Position numbers and translations under genes: made by a program. From NCBI RefSeq assembly GCF_000379805.1, contig NZ_KB903532.1:339711-377276 (forward strand): a stretch of DNA of 37,566 bases, read 5' to 3'. Positions 7,577 through 15,575 of this stretch are shown here, piece after piece. Positions within the stretch are counted from its first letter, which is position 1. Each line of letters begins with the position of its first letter. The notes beneath the pieces were generated by a model that saw only the letters and a list, made by a program, of their open reading frames with translations, was not told the origin of the DNA and searched no databases. This DNA comes from Lewinella cohaerens DSM 23179. GTDB lineage: Bacteria > Bacteroidota > Bacteroidia > Chitinophagales > Saprospiraceae.

Positions 7577-8674
7577 ATGAAAAATTTAATGGCTGTTTTT
7601 TTTATTGCTTTCATCTGCTTTTCCCTTACCGGGCAAAACAGTGAACCCCTTACGGAAAACGTTTTTATCATCACGCTCGATGGCCTACGCTGGGAGGAAC
7701 TTTACGGAGGTATCGTCGATTCTATGGTCGACAACAGGGACCTGACAAGCTACCAAGACGAAGTCAAGAAGGATTTTGGTGGTGAAACATTAGAAGAGCG
7801 CCGGGTGAAATTGATGCCTTTCTTTTGGAATACCATCGCTAAGCAGGGCCAGTTGTATGGTAACCGTTGGGAAGGAAATAAAGGAAACCTGACCAATTTC
7901 TTCTGGTTTTCCTATCCTGGTTACAATGAAATCCTCAGTGGTTTTAGCGATCCTCGTATAAATAGCAATAATAAGGTCAATAACCCGAATACCACCTTGT
8001 TGGAGTGGCTCAACAAAAAGCCTGCCTTCCATGGTCGGGTCGCTGCCTTTGGTTCCTGGGATGTATTTGACTATATCGTGAATGAAGAGCGCAGCGGTAT
8101 TCCCGTTAATTGCGGCTACGACCTTGCAGAGGGAGACAATTTATCCGCCAAGGAAGTCTTCCTCAATGAATTGAGCCAGCAGGCACCCCTGCTTTGGAAC
8201 AGCGTTCGTCCAGATTTTCTGACCCATAACTATATGATGGAATATGTTAAGCGACAGCACCCCCGGGTTGTATACATCAGTTACGGTGAAACCGACGATT
8301 TTGCGCACGATGGTTCTTACAATCGTTACCTCTACAGCGCCCACCAAACCGATCAAATGATTGGCGAATTGTGGGAATATATACAAAGTGATCCGGTCTA
8401 CGCAGGAAAAACCACCCTTCTGATCACCACCGATCACGGTCGCGGCAATAGCCCGATGACGGAATGGAAGAGTCACGGCAAAACTTACGATGGGTCAAAT
8501 GCTATTTGGTTTGCAGCGCTGGGACCTGATATCCCAGCCTTGGGCGAAGTGAAAACGGAGGGTCAATGGTGGCAAAACCAAGTTGCCAAGACAGCGGCCG
8601 CTTGCTTAGGACTGGATTACTCTAACCCTAAGGAAGAAGTAGGAGCCATAATAGAAAGTGTATTGAAGAAATAA
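7577..8674 (+). CDS. Secreted alkaline-phosphatase-superfamily hydrolase
   Basis: A 365-residue metal-dependent hydrolase of the alkaline phosphatase/phosphodiesterase superfamily, predicted periplasmic. Residues 1-20 form a signal peptide (MKNLMAVFFIAFICFSLTGQ). Metal and active-site motifs appear in order: IITLDG (D35), FSYPGYNEI with likely nucleophile S112, YGETDDFAHDG, LLITTDHGRG and KSHGKTYDG. The set fits sulfatase, phosphodiesterase or phosphonate-acting members such as phosphonoacetate hydrolase, and the sequence does not decide between them. It is the last gene of the rightward transcript (10 bp after the DUF5690 gene), and with the PHP protein forms a pair of secreted esterases flanking the divergent promoter. 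A role in freeing a phosphonate or phosphate from an ester before import is inferred from position. Confidence 0.8.
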   Translation: MKNLMAVFFIAFICFSLTGQNSEPLTENVFIITLDGLRWEELYGGIVDSMVDNRDLTSYQDEVKKDFGGETLEERRVKLMPFFWNTIAKQGQLYGNRWEGNKGNLTNFFWFSYPGYNEILSGFSDPRINSNNKVNNPNTTLLEWLNKKPAFHGRVAAFGSWDVFDYIVNEERSGIPVNCGYDLAEGDNLSAKEVFLNELSQQAPLLWNSVRPDFLTHNYMMEYVKRQHPRVVYISYGETDDFAHDGSYNRYLYSAHQTDQMIGELWEYIQSDPVYAGKTTLLITTDHGRGNSPMTEWKSHGKTYDGSNAIWFAALGPDIPALGEVKTEGQWWQNQVAKTAAACLGLDYSNPKEEVGAIIESVLKK

Positions 8675-8675
8675 G

Positions 8676-8712
8676 GGTTTCCCTGGAAGCTTCGGCTTAA
8701 CCAGGAGTAACC
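8676..8712 (+). terminator. Hairpin after the alkaline-phosphatase-type gene
   Basis: Two bases after the stop codon a nested stem forms: GGTT/AACC outside, CCTGG (8682-8686) with CCAGG (8701-8705), and AAGC-TTCG-GCTT closed by a TTCG tetraloop. There is no following T-run, so it may act as an mRNA 3'-end stabiliser or a weak terminator of the rightward transcript. Confidence 0.5.
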
Positions 8713-8789
8713 AAAGCTCGCAAGGCTACGGTATTTGATGAATGTTTGCACTTTAGGTAAGGAACAGCACGAAAATAAAATACGATTTT

Positions 8790-8880
8790 GTTTCTCAAAT
8801 AGTTGACTAAACGATTCATTTCAAGTGTGTTAACTATTTGAGAAACTCAAAAAAATCGCAATTTATTTTCTGCGCAATAC
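8790..8880. repeat. Intergenic inverted-repeat element, copy 1
   Basis: GTTTCTCAAATAGTT (8790-8804) and AACTATTTGAGAAAC (8832-8846) are perfectly complementary over 15 bp around a 27-nt loop. The right arm and the following TTTTCTGCGCAATAC (8866-8880) recur near 21480-21527 (TTAACTATTTG then TTTTCTGCGCAATAC) with similar spacing, so this is a dispersed element rather than a chance hairpin. It could be a MITE-like remnant or a conserved RNA structure; no transposase accompanies it. Confidence 0.6.
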
Positions 8881-8931
8881 CAAGCGTAACCGAATGCTCC
8901 GCAAGAGCAGAGGGAAAAACAGCAGTCGAGA

Positions 8932-9042
8932 ATGCCCCATACGACGAGAGACACGCCACTCTCCAAAAAAGGCGGCGCTGTCAGTGTACCAGCTCGGTTG
9001 GTGGACAAGCTGAGAACCATGGTTGTAGCAGATCGTGGATAA
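8932..9042 (+). CDS. Possible 36-residue small ORF followed by a terminator
   Basis: An ATG at 8932 opens a 36-codon frame (starting MPHTTRDTPLSKKGGAVSVP and ending MVVADRG) that stops at 9040-9042, 20 bp before a good intrinsic terminator. It lies in the 730-bp gap between two convergent genes, just after the inverted-repeat element. The peptide is basic and matches no family I recognise. It might be the tail of a decayed gene, a small RNA read as an ORF, or a real small protein. Longer frames crossing the same DNA on both strands look like chance readings. Confidence 0.25.
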   Translation: MPHTTRDTPLSKKGGAVSVPARLVDKLRTMVVADRG

Positions 9043-9062
9043 TGCAGCAAAGGCACTGGCGC

Positions 9063-9086
9063 AAAAGGCTTAGTCTCCGCCTTTTT
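9063..9086 (+). terminator. Intrinsic terminator within the 8675-9408 gap
   Basis: AAAAGGC (9063-9069) pairs with GCCTTTT (9079-9085) around a 9-nt loop and runs into a T-rich tail (TTTTTATATTTTTT). Its presence away from any long gene implies that something short upstream, between about 8880 and 9060, is transcribed rightward. Confidence 0.6.
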
Positions 9087-9408
9087 ATATTTTTTCAGGC
9101 TGCTTTTACCATGGTTGAATCCATGTATCCAACCTATAATTATGGACCCCAATATTTCCGCTTTCCGACTTTTCCAACCCTTACACCCATAAACCTGTCC
9201 AACTTCTACACCAACAACAGCCCCATTTTCGGCCCTTTCTATTGGCAAGCATGGTCTTGTTTTCGGGATCTTTATCGCAGGGGAAGGGAGGCTTGTTGAG
9301 CGTGGTCGCTCTCGGCTACTTCTACTCTGGTTGAATGTTTCTGATTTCCAACTCTTACACCTTTCTAACCCTTACACCATCCAATAGAACCATCAAACCA
9401 ACAAACGA
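9087..9408. other. Gene-free stretch with scattered TTACACC words
   Basis: No convincing gene was seen. The stretch contains several copies of a TTACACC/CTTACACC word (for example 9181-9188 and two near 9355-9375) that is arrayed in tandem elsewhere in the window at 33079-33110. It ends at the stop codon of the leftward uvrA gene. Confidence 0.4.
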
Positions 9409-12246
9409 TCAAACCAACTTCTCCCCCAAATACTGCCCCGTATAGGATTCCTTGACTTTGACCAAATCTTCCGGGCGGCCCTGGAACACCAAGTGGCCAC
9501 CTTCTACACCGCCCTCAGGGCCGAGGTCTACCACCCAGTCGGCGCATTTCACCACCTCTAGGTTATGCTCTACCACCAGTACGGTATGGCCTTTTTCTAC
9601 CAATGCATTCAGCGCATCCAGCAATTTGCGGATATCGTGAAAATGAAGGCCTGTCGTAGGTTCGTCAAAAATGAAGAAGACGTGATCGCGGGCACTTTCT
9701 TTGCTCAAAAACGAAGCCAGCTTCACCCGCTGCGCCTCACCGCCCGATAAGGTAGAGGAGGCTTGCCCCAATTGCACATAACCCAGCCCTACATCAAATA
9801 ACGGCTGTATTTTACTAAGAATATCATTGTGCTCCTTGAAGAAATCCAGCGCTTCTTCAATACTCATCTGTAGGATCTGGTGGATGTTTTTATTGTTGTA
9901 AGTAACATCCAGTACGTCCGACTTGAAGCGCTTGCCGCCACAAGCTTCGCACTCCAGACGAATGTCCGCCAAAAACTGCATCTCTACCACAATTTCACCA
10001 TCGCCTTTGCATTCGTCGCAGCGGCCACCATCCACGTTAAACGAGAAGTGTCCCGGCTTATAGCCCCGGATTTTCGACAATTGTTGGTCCGACATCAATT
10101 TGCGGATAGCGTCATAAGCTTTCACGTAAGTAATTGGGTTCGAGCGCGATGATTTTCCAATAGGTTTCTGATTCACCAGCTCGACCTGTGTCAGCATCCC
10201 TACTTCGCCCTCCAATTCCTTGAAAACACCGGGCGTTTTGCTATACGTTTCTTCTAGTTCTTTCTTTAGCGCCCGGTAAATGATGTCTTTTACCAAGCTG
10301 GTCTTGCCGCTACCCGATACGCCTGTTACTACCGTCAGCGCATTCAGCGGAATGTCGGCGTCTACGTTTTTCAGGTTGTTTTGTCGTGCTCCACGTATCC
10401 GCAGGTAGTTGCTCACCGGGCGGCGGCTCTCGGGGACGGGTATGGCCATCCGACCGCTCATGTATTTGGTGGTCAGGCTTTCTGTTGCTTCGTCGTAGAT
10501 GTCTTCGTAAGGCCCGGCGAAGACGACCTCTCCACCGTGGATACCGGCCGCCGGGCCGATGTCGATCAGGTAGTCAGCGCTTTTAATCACATCTTCCTCG
10601 TGCTCTACCACCACGACCGTATTGCCCAGGTCGCGCAAGCGCTCCAGCACCGTTACCAGTCGCCCGGTATCGCGTGGGTGCAAACCAATACTAGGTTCAT
10701 CCAGCAAGTACATCGATGCGGTAAGATTGCTGCCCAGTGTCCGAGTAAGGTTGATTCGCTGGGTTTCCCCACCACTAAGGGTATTCGACAAGCGGCTCAA
10801 GGTTAGATATCCCAGCCCGAGATCAAACATAAACTTCAGTCGATTATTGACCTCCAGCAGCAAGCGACGACCAATCTGCTGGTCGTTTTCATTGAGTTTA
10901 AGCTCCGTAAAAAAGGTCAGTAAATTCTTGATCGGCATATCCGTCAAATGGGTGATCGGGTGCCCGCTCACCAGCACATAACTGGCCTCCTGCCGCAGGC
11001 GGCTACCATCACATTCTGGGCAGCGCGTACGCCCACGGTAGCGGGCCAACATTACGCGGTTTTGTATTTTGTACATCTTCTCCTGCAGCTCGCCAAAGAA
11101 GGCATCTATGCCATTAAAGAAGCTGTTTCCGCGCCACAATAAGCGCTGTTCAGCCCTGCTCAAATCCTGGTAAGGCGTATGCACAGGGAAGTCAAATTTG
11201 TGCGCTACATTCAAGAATTCATCCAACCAACGCCCATAGCGCTCTCCTTTCCAGCAAGCGACCACGCCTTCGTACACACTCAGCGCCGGATTGGGAATCA
11301 CCTTGTTTTCATCAATGCCCATCACCAAACTGAAGCCTTCACATTTAGGGCAGGCGCCGTAGGGATTGTTAAAATTGAAAAGCTGTGGAGAAGGTTCCAA
11401 AAAGGTCATCCCGTCCAGCTCAAAGCGGTTGTTGAAGTTCTTGGTTTCACCACCAATCGTCATCACCTGGCAGTCGCCTTCACTCTCGTAGAAGGCCGTT
11501 TGCACCGAATCCGCAATACGCTTATTGTTCTCTTCGTCGTCCGCTTTTATCACTATCCGGTCTACCAAAATCAGCAACTCTTCTTTCAGCTTTTCCAGCT
11601 TTTTAGGCAGGTTTTTATCTTTCGACTCCATCAACTCTTGAATATCCTGGAGTTCGCCGTCCCAAAATACGCGGGTATATCCCTTTTGTAGCAACAGTTG
11701 CAGCTCGGCACCCAGCGTTCGGTCGCGGTATTTTGCAGGGGCTGGTGCCAATAGTTGCACCTTGCTACCCTCAGGCAGTTGCAGTATATAGTCGACAACA
11801 TCCGACACCTCGTGTTTCTTTACCTCCATCCCCGACACAGGGCTCACTGTTCTACCAATCCGAGCATACAGCAAGCGCAAATAATCGTAAACTTCGGTCA
11901 GTGTACCCACCGTCGAACGCGCATTGGCCGTACTCACCTTTTGCTCAATCGCAATGGCAGGGCAGATGCCTTTGATGTAGTCCACATCCGGTTTCTTCAT
12001 CCGCATCAAGAACTGCCGCGCGTAACTCGACAGGCTCTCCACATAGCGCCGTTGCCCTTCCGCAAACAGCGTATCCATCGTTATCGACGATTTCCCCGAC
12101 CCCGAAACACCGGTAACCACTACCAGTTTGTTCTTCGGAATATCCAGACTTATGTTCTTCAGGTTGTTGCTGCGTGCACCTTTGATAAAGATCGTATTGC
12201 GCAAGTCAGCCTTGGTGATTTCTCGGGTCGTATCTACGGAACTCAT
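9409..12246 (-). CDS. uvrA: Excinuclease ABC subunit A
   Basis: UvrA is the damage-recognising ATPase that loads UvrB in nucleotide excision repair. The 945-residue product (from the ATG at 12246) has the expected duplicate ABC architecture: first Walker A GVSGSGKSS, zinc-module cysteines in YGACPKCEGFS and RTRCPECDGSRL, first signature LSGGETQRINL with Walker B MYLLDEPSIGLH, second Walker A GVSGSGKTSL, zinc module CDECKGDGEIVVEM/CEACGGKRF, and second signature LSGGEAQRVKLA with FIFDEPTTGLH. A start 54 bp upstream at 12300 is possible in frame, but a TATCTTTG -7 box lies between the two starts (12281-12274), so translation from 12300 would precede the likely transcript start. The gene is monocistronic and complete with no missing motif. 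Confidence 0.97.
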   Translation of the reverse strand: MSSVDTTREITKADLRNTIFIKGARSNNLKNISLDIPKNKLVVVTGVSGSGKSSITMDTLFAEGQRRYVESLSSYARQFLMRMKKPDVDYIKGICPAIAIEQKVSTANARSTVGTLTEVYDYLRLLYARIGRTVSPVSGMEVKKHEVSDVVDYILQLPEGSKVQLLAPAPAKYRDRTLGAELQLLLQKGYTRVFWDGELQDIQELMESKDKNLPKKLEKLKEELLILVDRIVIKADDEENNKRIADSVQTAFYESEGDCQVMTIGGETKNFNNRFELDGMTFLEPSPQLFNFNNPYGACPKCEGFSLVMGIDENKVIPNPALSVYEGVVACWKGERYGRWLDEFLNVAHKFDFPVHTPYQDLSRAEQRLLWRGNSFFNGIDAFFGELQEKMYKIQNRVMLARYRGRTRCPECDGSRLRQEASYVLVSGHPITHLTDMPIKNLLTFFTELKLNENDQQIGRRLLLEVNNRLKFMFDLGLGYLTLSRLSNTLSGGETQRINLTRTLGSNLTASMYLLDEPSIGLHPRDTGRLVTVLERLRDLGNTVVVVEHEEDVIKSADYLIDIGPAAGIHGGEVVFAGPYEDIYDEATESLTTKYMSGRMAIPVPESRRPVSNYLRIRGARQNNLKNVDADIPLNALTVVTGVSGSGKTSLVKDIIYRALKKELEETYSKTPGVFKELEGEVGMLTQVELVNQKPIGKSSRSNPITYVKAYDAIRKLMSDQQLSKIRGYKPGHFSFNVDGGRCDECKGDGEIVVEMQFLADIRLECEACGGKRFKSDVLDVTYNNKNIHQILQMSIEEALDFFKEHNDILSKIQPLFDVGLGYVQLGQASSTLSGGEAQRVKLASFLSKESARDHVFFIFDEPTTGLHFHDIRKLLDALNALVEKGHTVLVVEHNLEVVKCADWVVDLGPEGGVEGGHLVFQGRPEDLVKVKESYTGQYLGEKLV

Positions 12247-12273
12247 GCGTTCTTTTTGGTCTAAAGTAAGCAA

Positions 12274-12281
12274 CAAAGATA
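12274..12281 (-). promoter_or_regulatory. -7 element of the uvrA promoter
   Basis: On the minus strand the sequence reads TATCTTTG, matching the Bacteroidota TAnnTTTG -7 consensus exactly, 27 bp before the chosen start codon. The -33 element is degenerate (TTCG about 20 bp upstream). It supports the internal uvrA start at 12246. Confidence 0.5.
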
Positions 12282-12439
12282 CACGCTTTGAGTTGTCCAC
12301 CGAAGGATAATTAGAGGATTTGTTTCTATTTGTTGATTTTGTCGAATTGTTTTAATTATTTGTTTTGCCACAGGCACTGGAACTACAATATTTTGGGCAT
12401 TCAAAAGAAAAAATCTCTGCGCCACTGCACAAGCTACTT

Positions 12440-12690
12440 TTTTGGGGAGGTTCTTCTTTTTTTTTGGGCCCCACCTGCGCCCTGCGGGCTCGGTGCCGCG
12501 TCGTCCGCACTGCGCTGGCGCCACAGTGCTACCACCGCTGGTCCTTGCGGCCTCCGGCCACCGCGCTCCGGCCGCTGGCCTGCGCGCTAGGATGGAGCAA
12601 TGCGTAATTCCCAGCTGGAGGCAGGGGGGTAATTGTCCTCCTTTTGGAGGAGGTGTCCGAAGGACGGAGGAGGACTGCCCTCACCGATAG
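12440..12690. repeat. GC-rich spacer with nested hairpins between uvrA and the permease gene
   Basis: From about 12460 the base composition jumps to very GC-rich, with CCGCGCTCCGGCCGCTGGCC-like sequence. The 11-mer GCCCTGCGGGC at 12479-12489, then CGGTGCC, recurs at 27095-27105 in another GC-rich island. At 12635-12675 GTCCTCC pairs with GGAGGAC and encloses two smaller hairpins (CCTCC-TTTT-GGAGG and GTCC-GAA-GGAC). Open frames crossing it look like chance GC-rich readings. It resembles interspersed intergenic repeats seen in this phylum; function unknown. No gene is visible between here and 12839. Confidence 0.5.
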
Positions 12691-12839
12691 GCTTGTATGC
12701 TACTCCAACAGGATATATTTTGAGTAAGTGCCATTCAATAAAGGTTCTTCATCCTTTAGGGGGGAGTGGTTGTACCCGCCATAAATGATGGGGAACCACA
12801 TCTTTGTACGAGGCAGTCTATTAAGCGAATTTCTATACC

Positions 12840-15287
12840 CTACGTCCCCCGCAAAGCATCCACTGGGTTCCCCAGCGCCGTCCGCAACGACTGGAACCCT
12901 ACCGCCAGTAGCGCCACCAATAACAACACCCCACCCGTAAGGAAGAAAGTACCGATACTGATCGCCGTGGCGTACACAAATCCCTGCAACCACTGCTGCA
13001 TCAGGTACCACGACAGCGGCAAGCTAATCACCAATGCAATAAGAATCAGTTTGCCGAAGTCACGGGTAAGCAGTAGGAACAAACCACTGACCGAAGCACC
13101 CAACACTTTGCGGATACTTACCTCTTTCTGGCGTTGGAGTGCCGTGAAGGTCGCTAAACCCAATAGCCCAATACTCGCAATCAGGATCGACAAGAAGGCA
13201 AAGAGTCGTGCCACCTTGCTCATCCGAATTTCAGCCTCATACATTTGTGAAAACCCTTCATCCAGGAAGGTGTACTGAAAAGGTTGATGAGGAGCTAATG
13301 CCTTCCATTTTTGCTCAATATCGGTAAGTAACCCAGGCAGGTCCGTTGGTGTCACACGGGCAGCTACAAAGCGAGTACTTTGGCTTTGATGCAATACCAG
13401 TGGGTCGATTTTATGATGAAGTGATTCAAAGTGGAAGTCTTTTACGACACCCACAATATTGTAGACATGAAGTTCAGACTGATCGCCTGCATCCTCGCCG
13501 AAGTTGCGGCTGATCTGTTGACCAATGACGTCGCCGGTGAGGCGAAACTCGCGGATGGCGGCTTCGTTAACGATAACATTGGTCGTAGTTCCTGTTTCAG
13601 TAGTAGGCTCAAAGTTGCGGCCTTCTACCAATTCAATGTCTATGGTAGGCAGGTAGTTTTCATCTACATACCATACTTGCATCATGTACAGCGCACTTTT
13701 ATCAGGGCTATTGCCCAGAAAGTAGCCACTTTTATTGCGGCTGGAAGGGGTCGGCAGATAGCTGGTCGTCGCAAGGTGTTTTACCCTGGCGTCCATCTCC
13801 AACTGAGAGGTAAAGGCCGATAGTTGATCACCCAAACCATAAGCACCGTCAATGAGCAACAGCTGCTCTTTGTTATAGCCGAGTTTTTTCTCTTGTACAA
13901 ATTGCATCTGTTGGTATACGGTCAGCGTTCCTACCAATAGTAAGGTCGTAATAGCAAACTGAAAGACCACCAGCGCGCCCCGCAATCCCGATTGGTGGCT
14001 CCTGCCATTGCCTTGTACGCGTTGCTGAATGGCTTCGAGCGGTTTGAAACCCGCCAAAACAAAGGAAGGATAAACCCCTGCAAGCAAGCCAATAAGAGCT
14101 ACCAGCGAAAAGCCGATAAAAACCATCAGCGGTTGCTCGGTAAAGAAACCCATGCTGATGGATTTGCCTGCCAGTTCATTGAAATAAGGTAAGGTAATCG
14201 CCATTCCAATCAGCGCTACCCCCAATGCCATAAAAGCGAGCAGGGTACTCTCTGACAGAAACTGCCCCATAAGCTGGCGCCGACCAGCACCTACGACTTT
14301 GCGGACGCCTACTTCTCGGGAACGAGTAGAGGCTCTTGCTGTCGCCAGGTTAACAAAGTTGATGGCCGCCAACAATAATATAAATAAGCCCACGGCACCA
14401 AAAATGTAGAGGTATTTGATGTCGCTACTAGGTCCGAGGTTCTCCTGGAATTCAGAATGGAGATAGATATCGTGCAGGGGCAAAATGGTAAAGGCTCCTG
14501 AATTACCGGCTGCGAGGAAGTCATCGAAAGAAATTTTCAAAAACTGTTCCATTTCACTGCCCAGGTGCCGACGAAGAAACTCAGGGAGTTTGGCTTCTAT
14601 TTTGGCAATCTTGGCCCCTTCACGAAGCAGAAAGTAAGTCTCGAAATTCATATTGGTCCACAAGGTCTCGCGACTTTCCGGAAGGTCAGCCATGGCCAAA
14701 AAGATGTCTTGCTGGATGGTGGAATTTTCAGGCAAGTCGGCCAAAACACCATTAACAACGTAGTCTGACTCATTGTCTAATTGGATCGTTTTACCGATGG
14801 GGTTTTGATTGCCGAAATACTTTTTAGCAATGGATTGGGTGACGATAGCCGTTCCTGCTTGTCGCAAAATGCTATTGGGGTCGCCATCGATTAGCACAAA
14901 GTCAAAAATATCCAATAGTGTACTGTCTGCATGGACAACTTTCCTTTCCTGAAAGCTTTGGTTTTCGTAGCGTACGAGGTACTCCCCTGTTTCCCGAAAG
15001 CGAACGAAGCTTTCTACTTCCGGAAATTCTTCCTTCATTACAGCCCCTACGGGTGCGCCAAGCTGTGGCACGGTAAGATCGTTTTCGCCCATCTCTCCAA
15101 GGAAATTCATGCGAACAATCCGTTCTCCTTTTTCGTGAAAACGATTAAAACTCAGTTCGTCCTGAACGAAAGCCGCAATGAAAAGGAAACACAGCATCCC
15201 ACTGCTCAACCCCAGTAAGTTGATGCCGCTATAGAACCTGTTCTTCCAAAGGTTTCTTAAAGCGGTCTTGATATAGTTCTTAAACAT
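12840..15287 (-). CDS. ABC transporter permease, FtsX/MacB type
   Basis: An 815-residue membrane protein of the large FtsX-like permease group in Bacteroidota, which works with a separate ATPase to export or transmit force to substrates such as peptides or lipoproteins. The chosen start (ATG 15287, MFKNYIKTALRNLWKNRFYS) is the family-typical N-terminus; a start six codons earlier is less likely. The layout is a first membrane helix at about residues 20-40, a periplasmic MacB-PCD domain to about 280, three helices with TRSREVGVRKVVGAGRRQLM, a second periplasmic domain, and a last helix group with LQRQKEVSIRKVLGASVSGL. The duplicated EVGVRKVVGA/EVSIRKVLGA coupling motifs are intact. No ATPase gene is adjacent, so the partner must be elsewhere. 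Substrate unknown. Confidence 0.92.
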   Translation of the reverse strand: MFKNYIKTALRNLWKNRFYSGINLLGLSSGMLCFLFIAAFVQDELSFNRFHEKGERIVRMNFLGEMGENDLTVPQLGAPVGAVMKEEFPEVESFVRFRETGEYLVRYENQSFQERKVVHADSTLLDIFDFVLIDGDPNSILRQAGTAIVTQSIAKKYFGNQNPIGKTIQLDNESDYVVNGVLADLPENSTIQQDIFLAMADLPESRETLWTNMNFETYFLLREGAKIAKIEAKLPEFLRRHLGSEMEQFLKISFDDFLAAGNSGAFTILPLHDIYLHSEFQENLGPSSDIKYLYIFGAVGLFILLLAAINFVNLATARASTRSREVGVRKVVGAGRRQLMGQFLSESTLLAFMALGVALIGMAITLPYFNELAGKSISMGFFTEQPLMVFIGFSLVALIGLLAGVYPSFVLAGFKPLEAIQQRVQGNGRSHQSGLRGALVVFQFAITTLLLVGTLTVYQQMQFVQEKKLGYNKEQLLLIDGAYGLGDQLSAFTSQLEMDARVKHLATTSYLPTPSSRNKSGYFLGNSPDKSALYMMQVWYVDENYLPTIDIELVEGRNFEPTTETGTTTNVIVNEAAIREFRLTGDVIGQQISRNFGEDAGDQSELHVYNIVGVVKDFHFESLHHKIDPLVLHQSQSTRFVAARVTPTDLPGLLTDIEQKWKALAPHQPFQYTFLDEGFSQMYEAEIRMSKVARLFAFLSILIASIGLLGLATFTALQRQKEVSIRKVLGASVSGLFLLLTRDFGKLILIALVISLPLSWYLMQQWLQGFVYATAISIGTFFLTGGVLLLVALLAVGFQSLRTALGNPVDALRGT

Positions 15288-15575
15288 AATGTCGGGTGAT
15301 TTCAATTCGATAATTATATTGCAAGTGTTGTGCCATTCGGATATTTAATTGATAATCAGTAATTTACACAGTTACTAATGGCCAATTCAGTGTGCATTCA
15401 TGAACATAATTGTACGAAAATGGACAGTTATGTTGCTAGAAGAGAATCAAAAAGAGAGGCTTATATTTTCTTATATGCTCTTATATGGTTCAATTCAATT
15501 GCTATAAAGAATCCTTGTAACCAGTCATATTCTGCTTCCAATTTCCCATCTTTGCGTTCCCCAAAAAAGAAGCTC

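Noticed and set aside
8838-9299. 153-codon + strand frame and an overlapping 133-codon - strand frame in the uvrA-side gap
   Set aside because: Neither has family-like sequence; both cross the inverted repeat and the intrinsic terminator at 9063-9086, which a real gene would not contain.
12247-12300. Upstream start for uvrA
   Set aside because: A consensus -7 box at 12274-12281 lies between the two starts, so the upstream ATG is probably not transcribed.
12700-13278. Frames of 103 codons (-) and 170 codons (+) around the 3' end of the permease gene
   Set aside because: They overlap the well-supported permease C-terminus in other frames and show no domain sequence.
15378-15575. 66-residue N-terminal extension of Tex
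   Set aside because: The sequence is unlike any Tex N-terminus, and the family-typical start MSSALIKRIA is at 15576.
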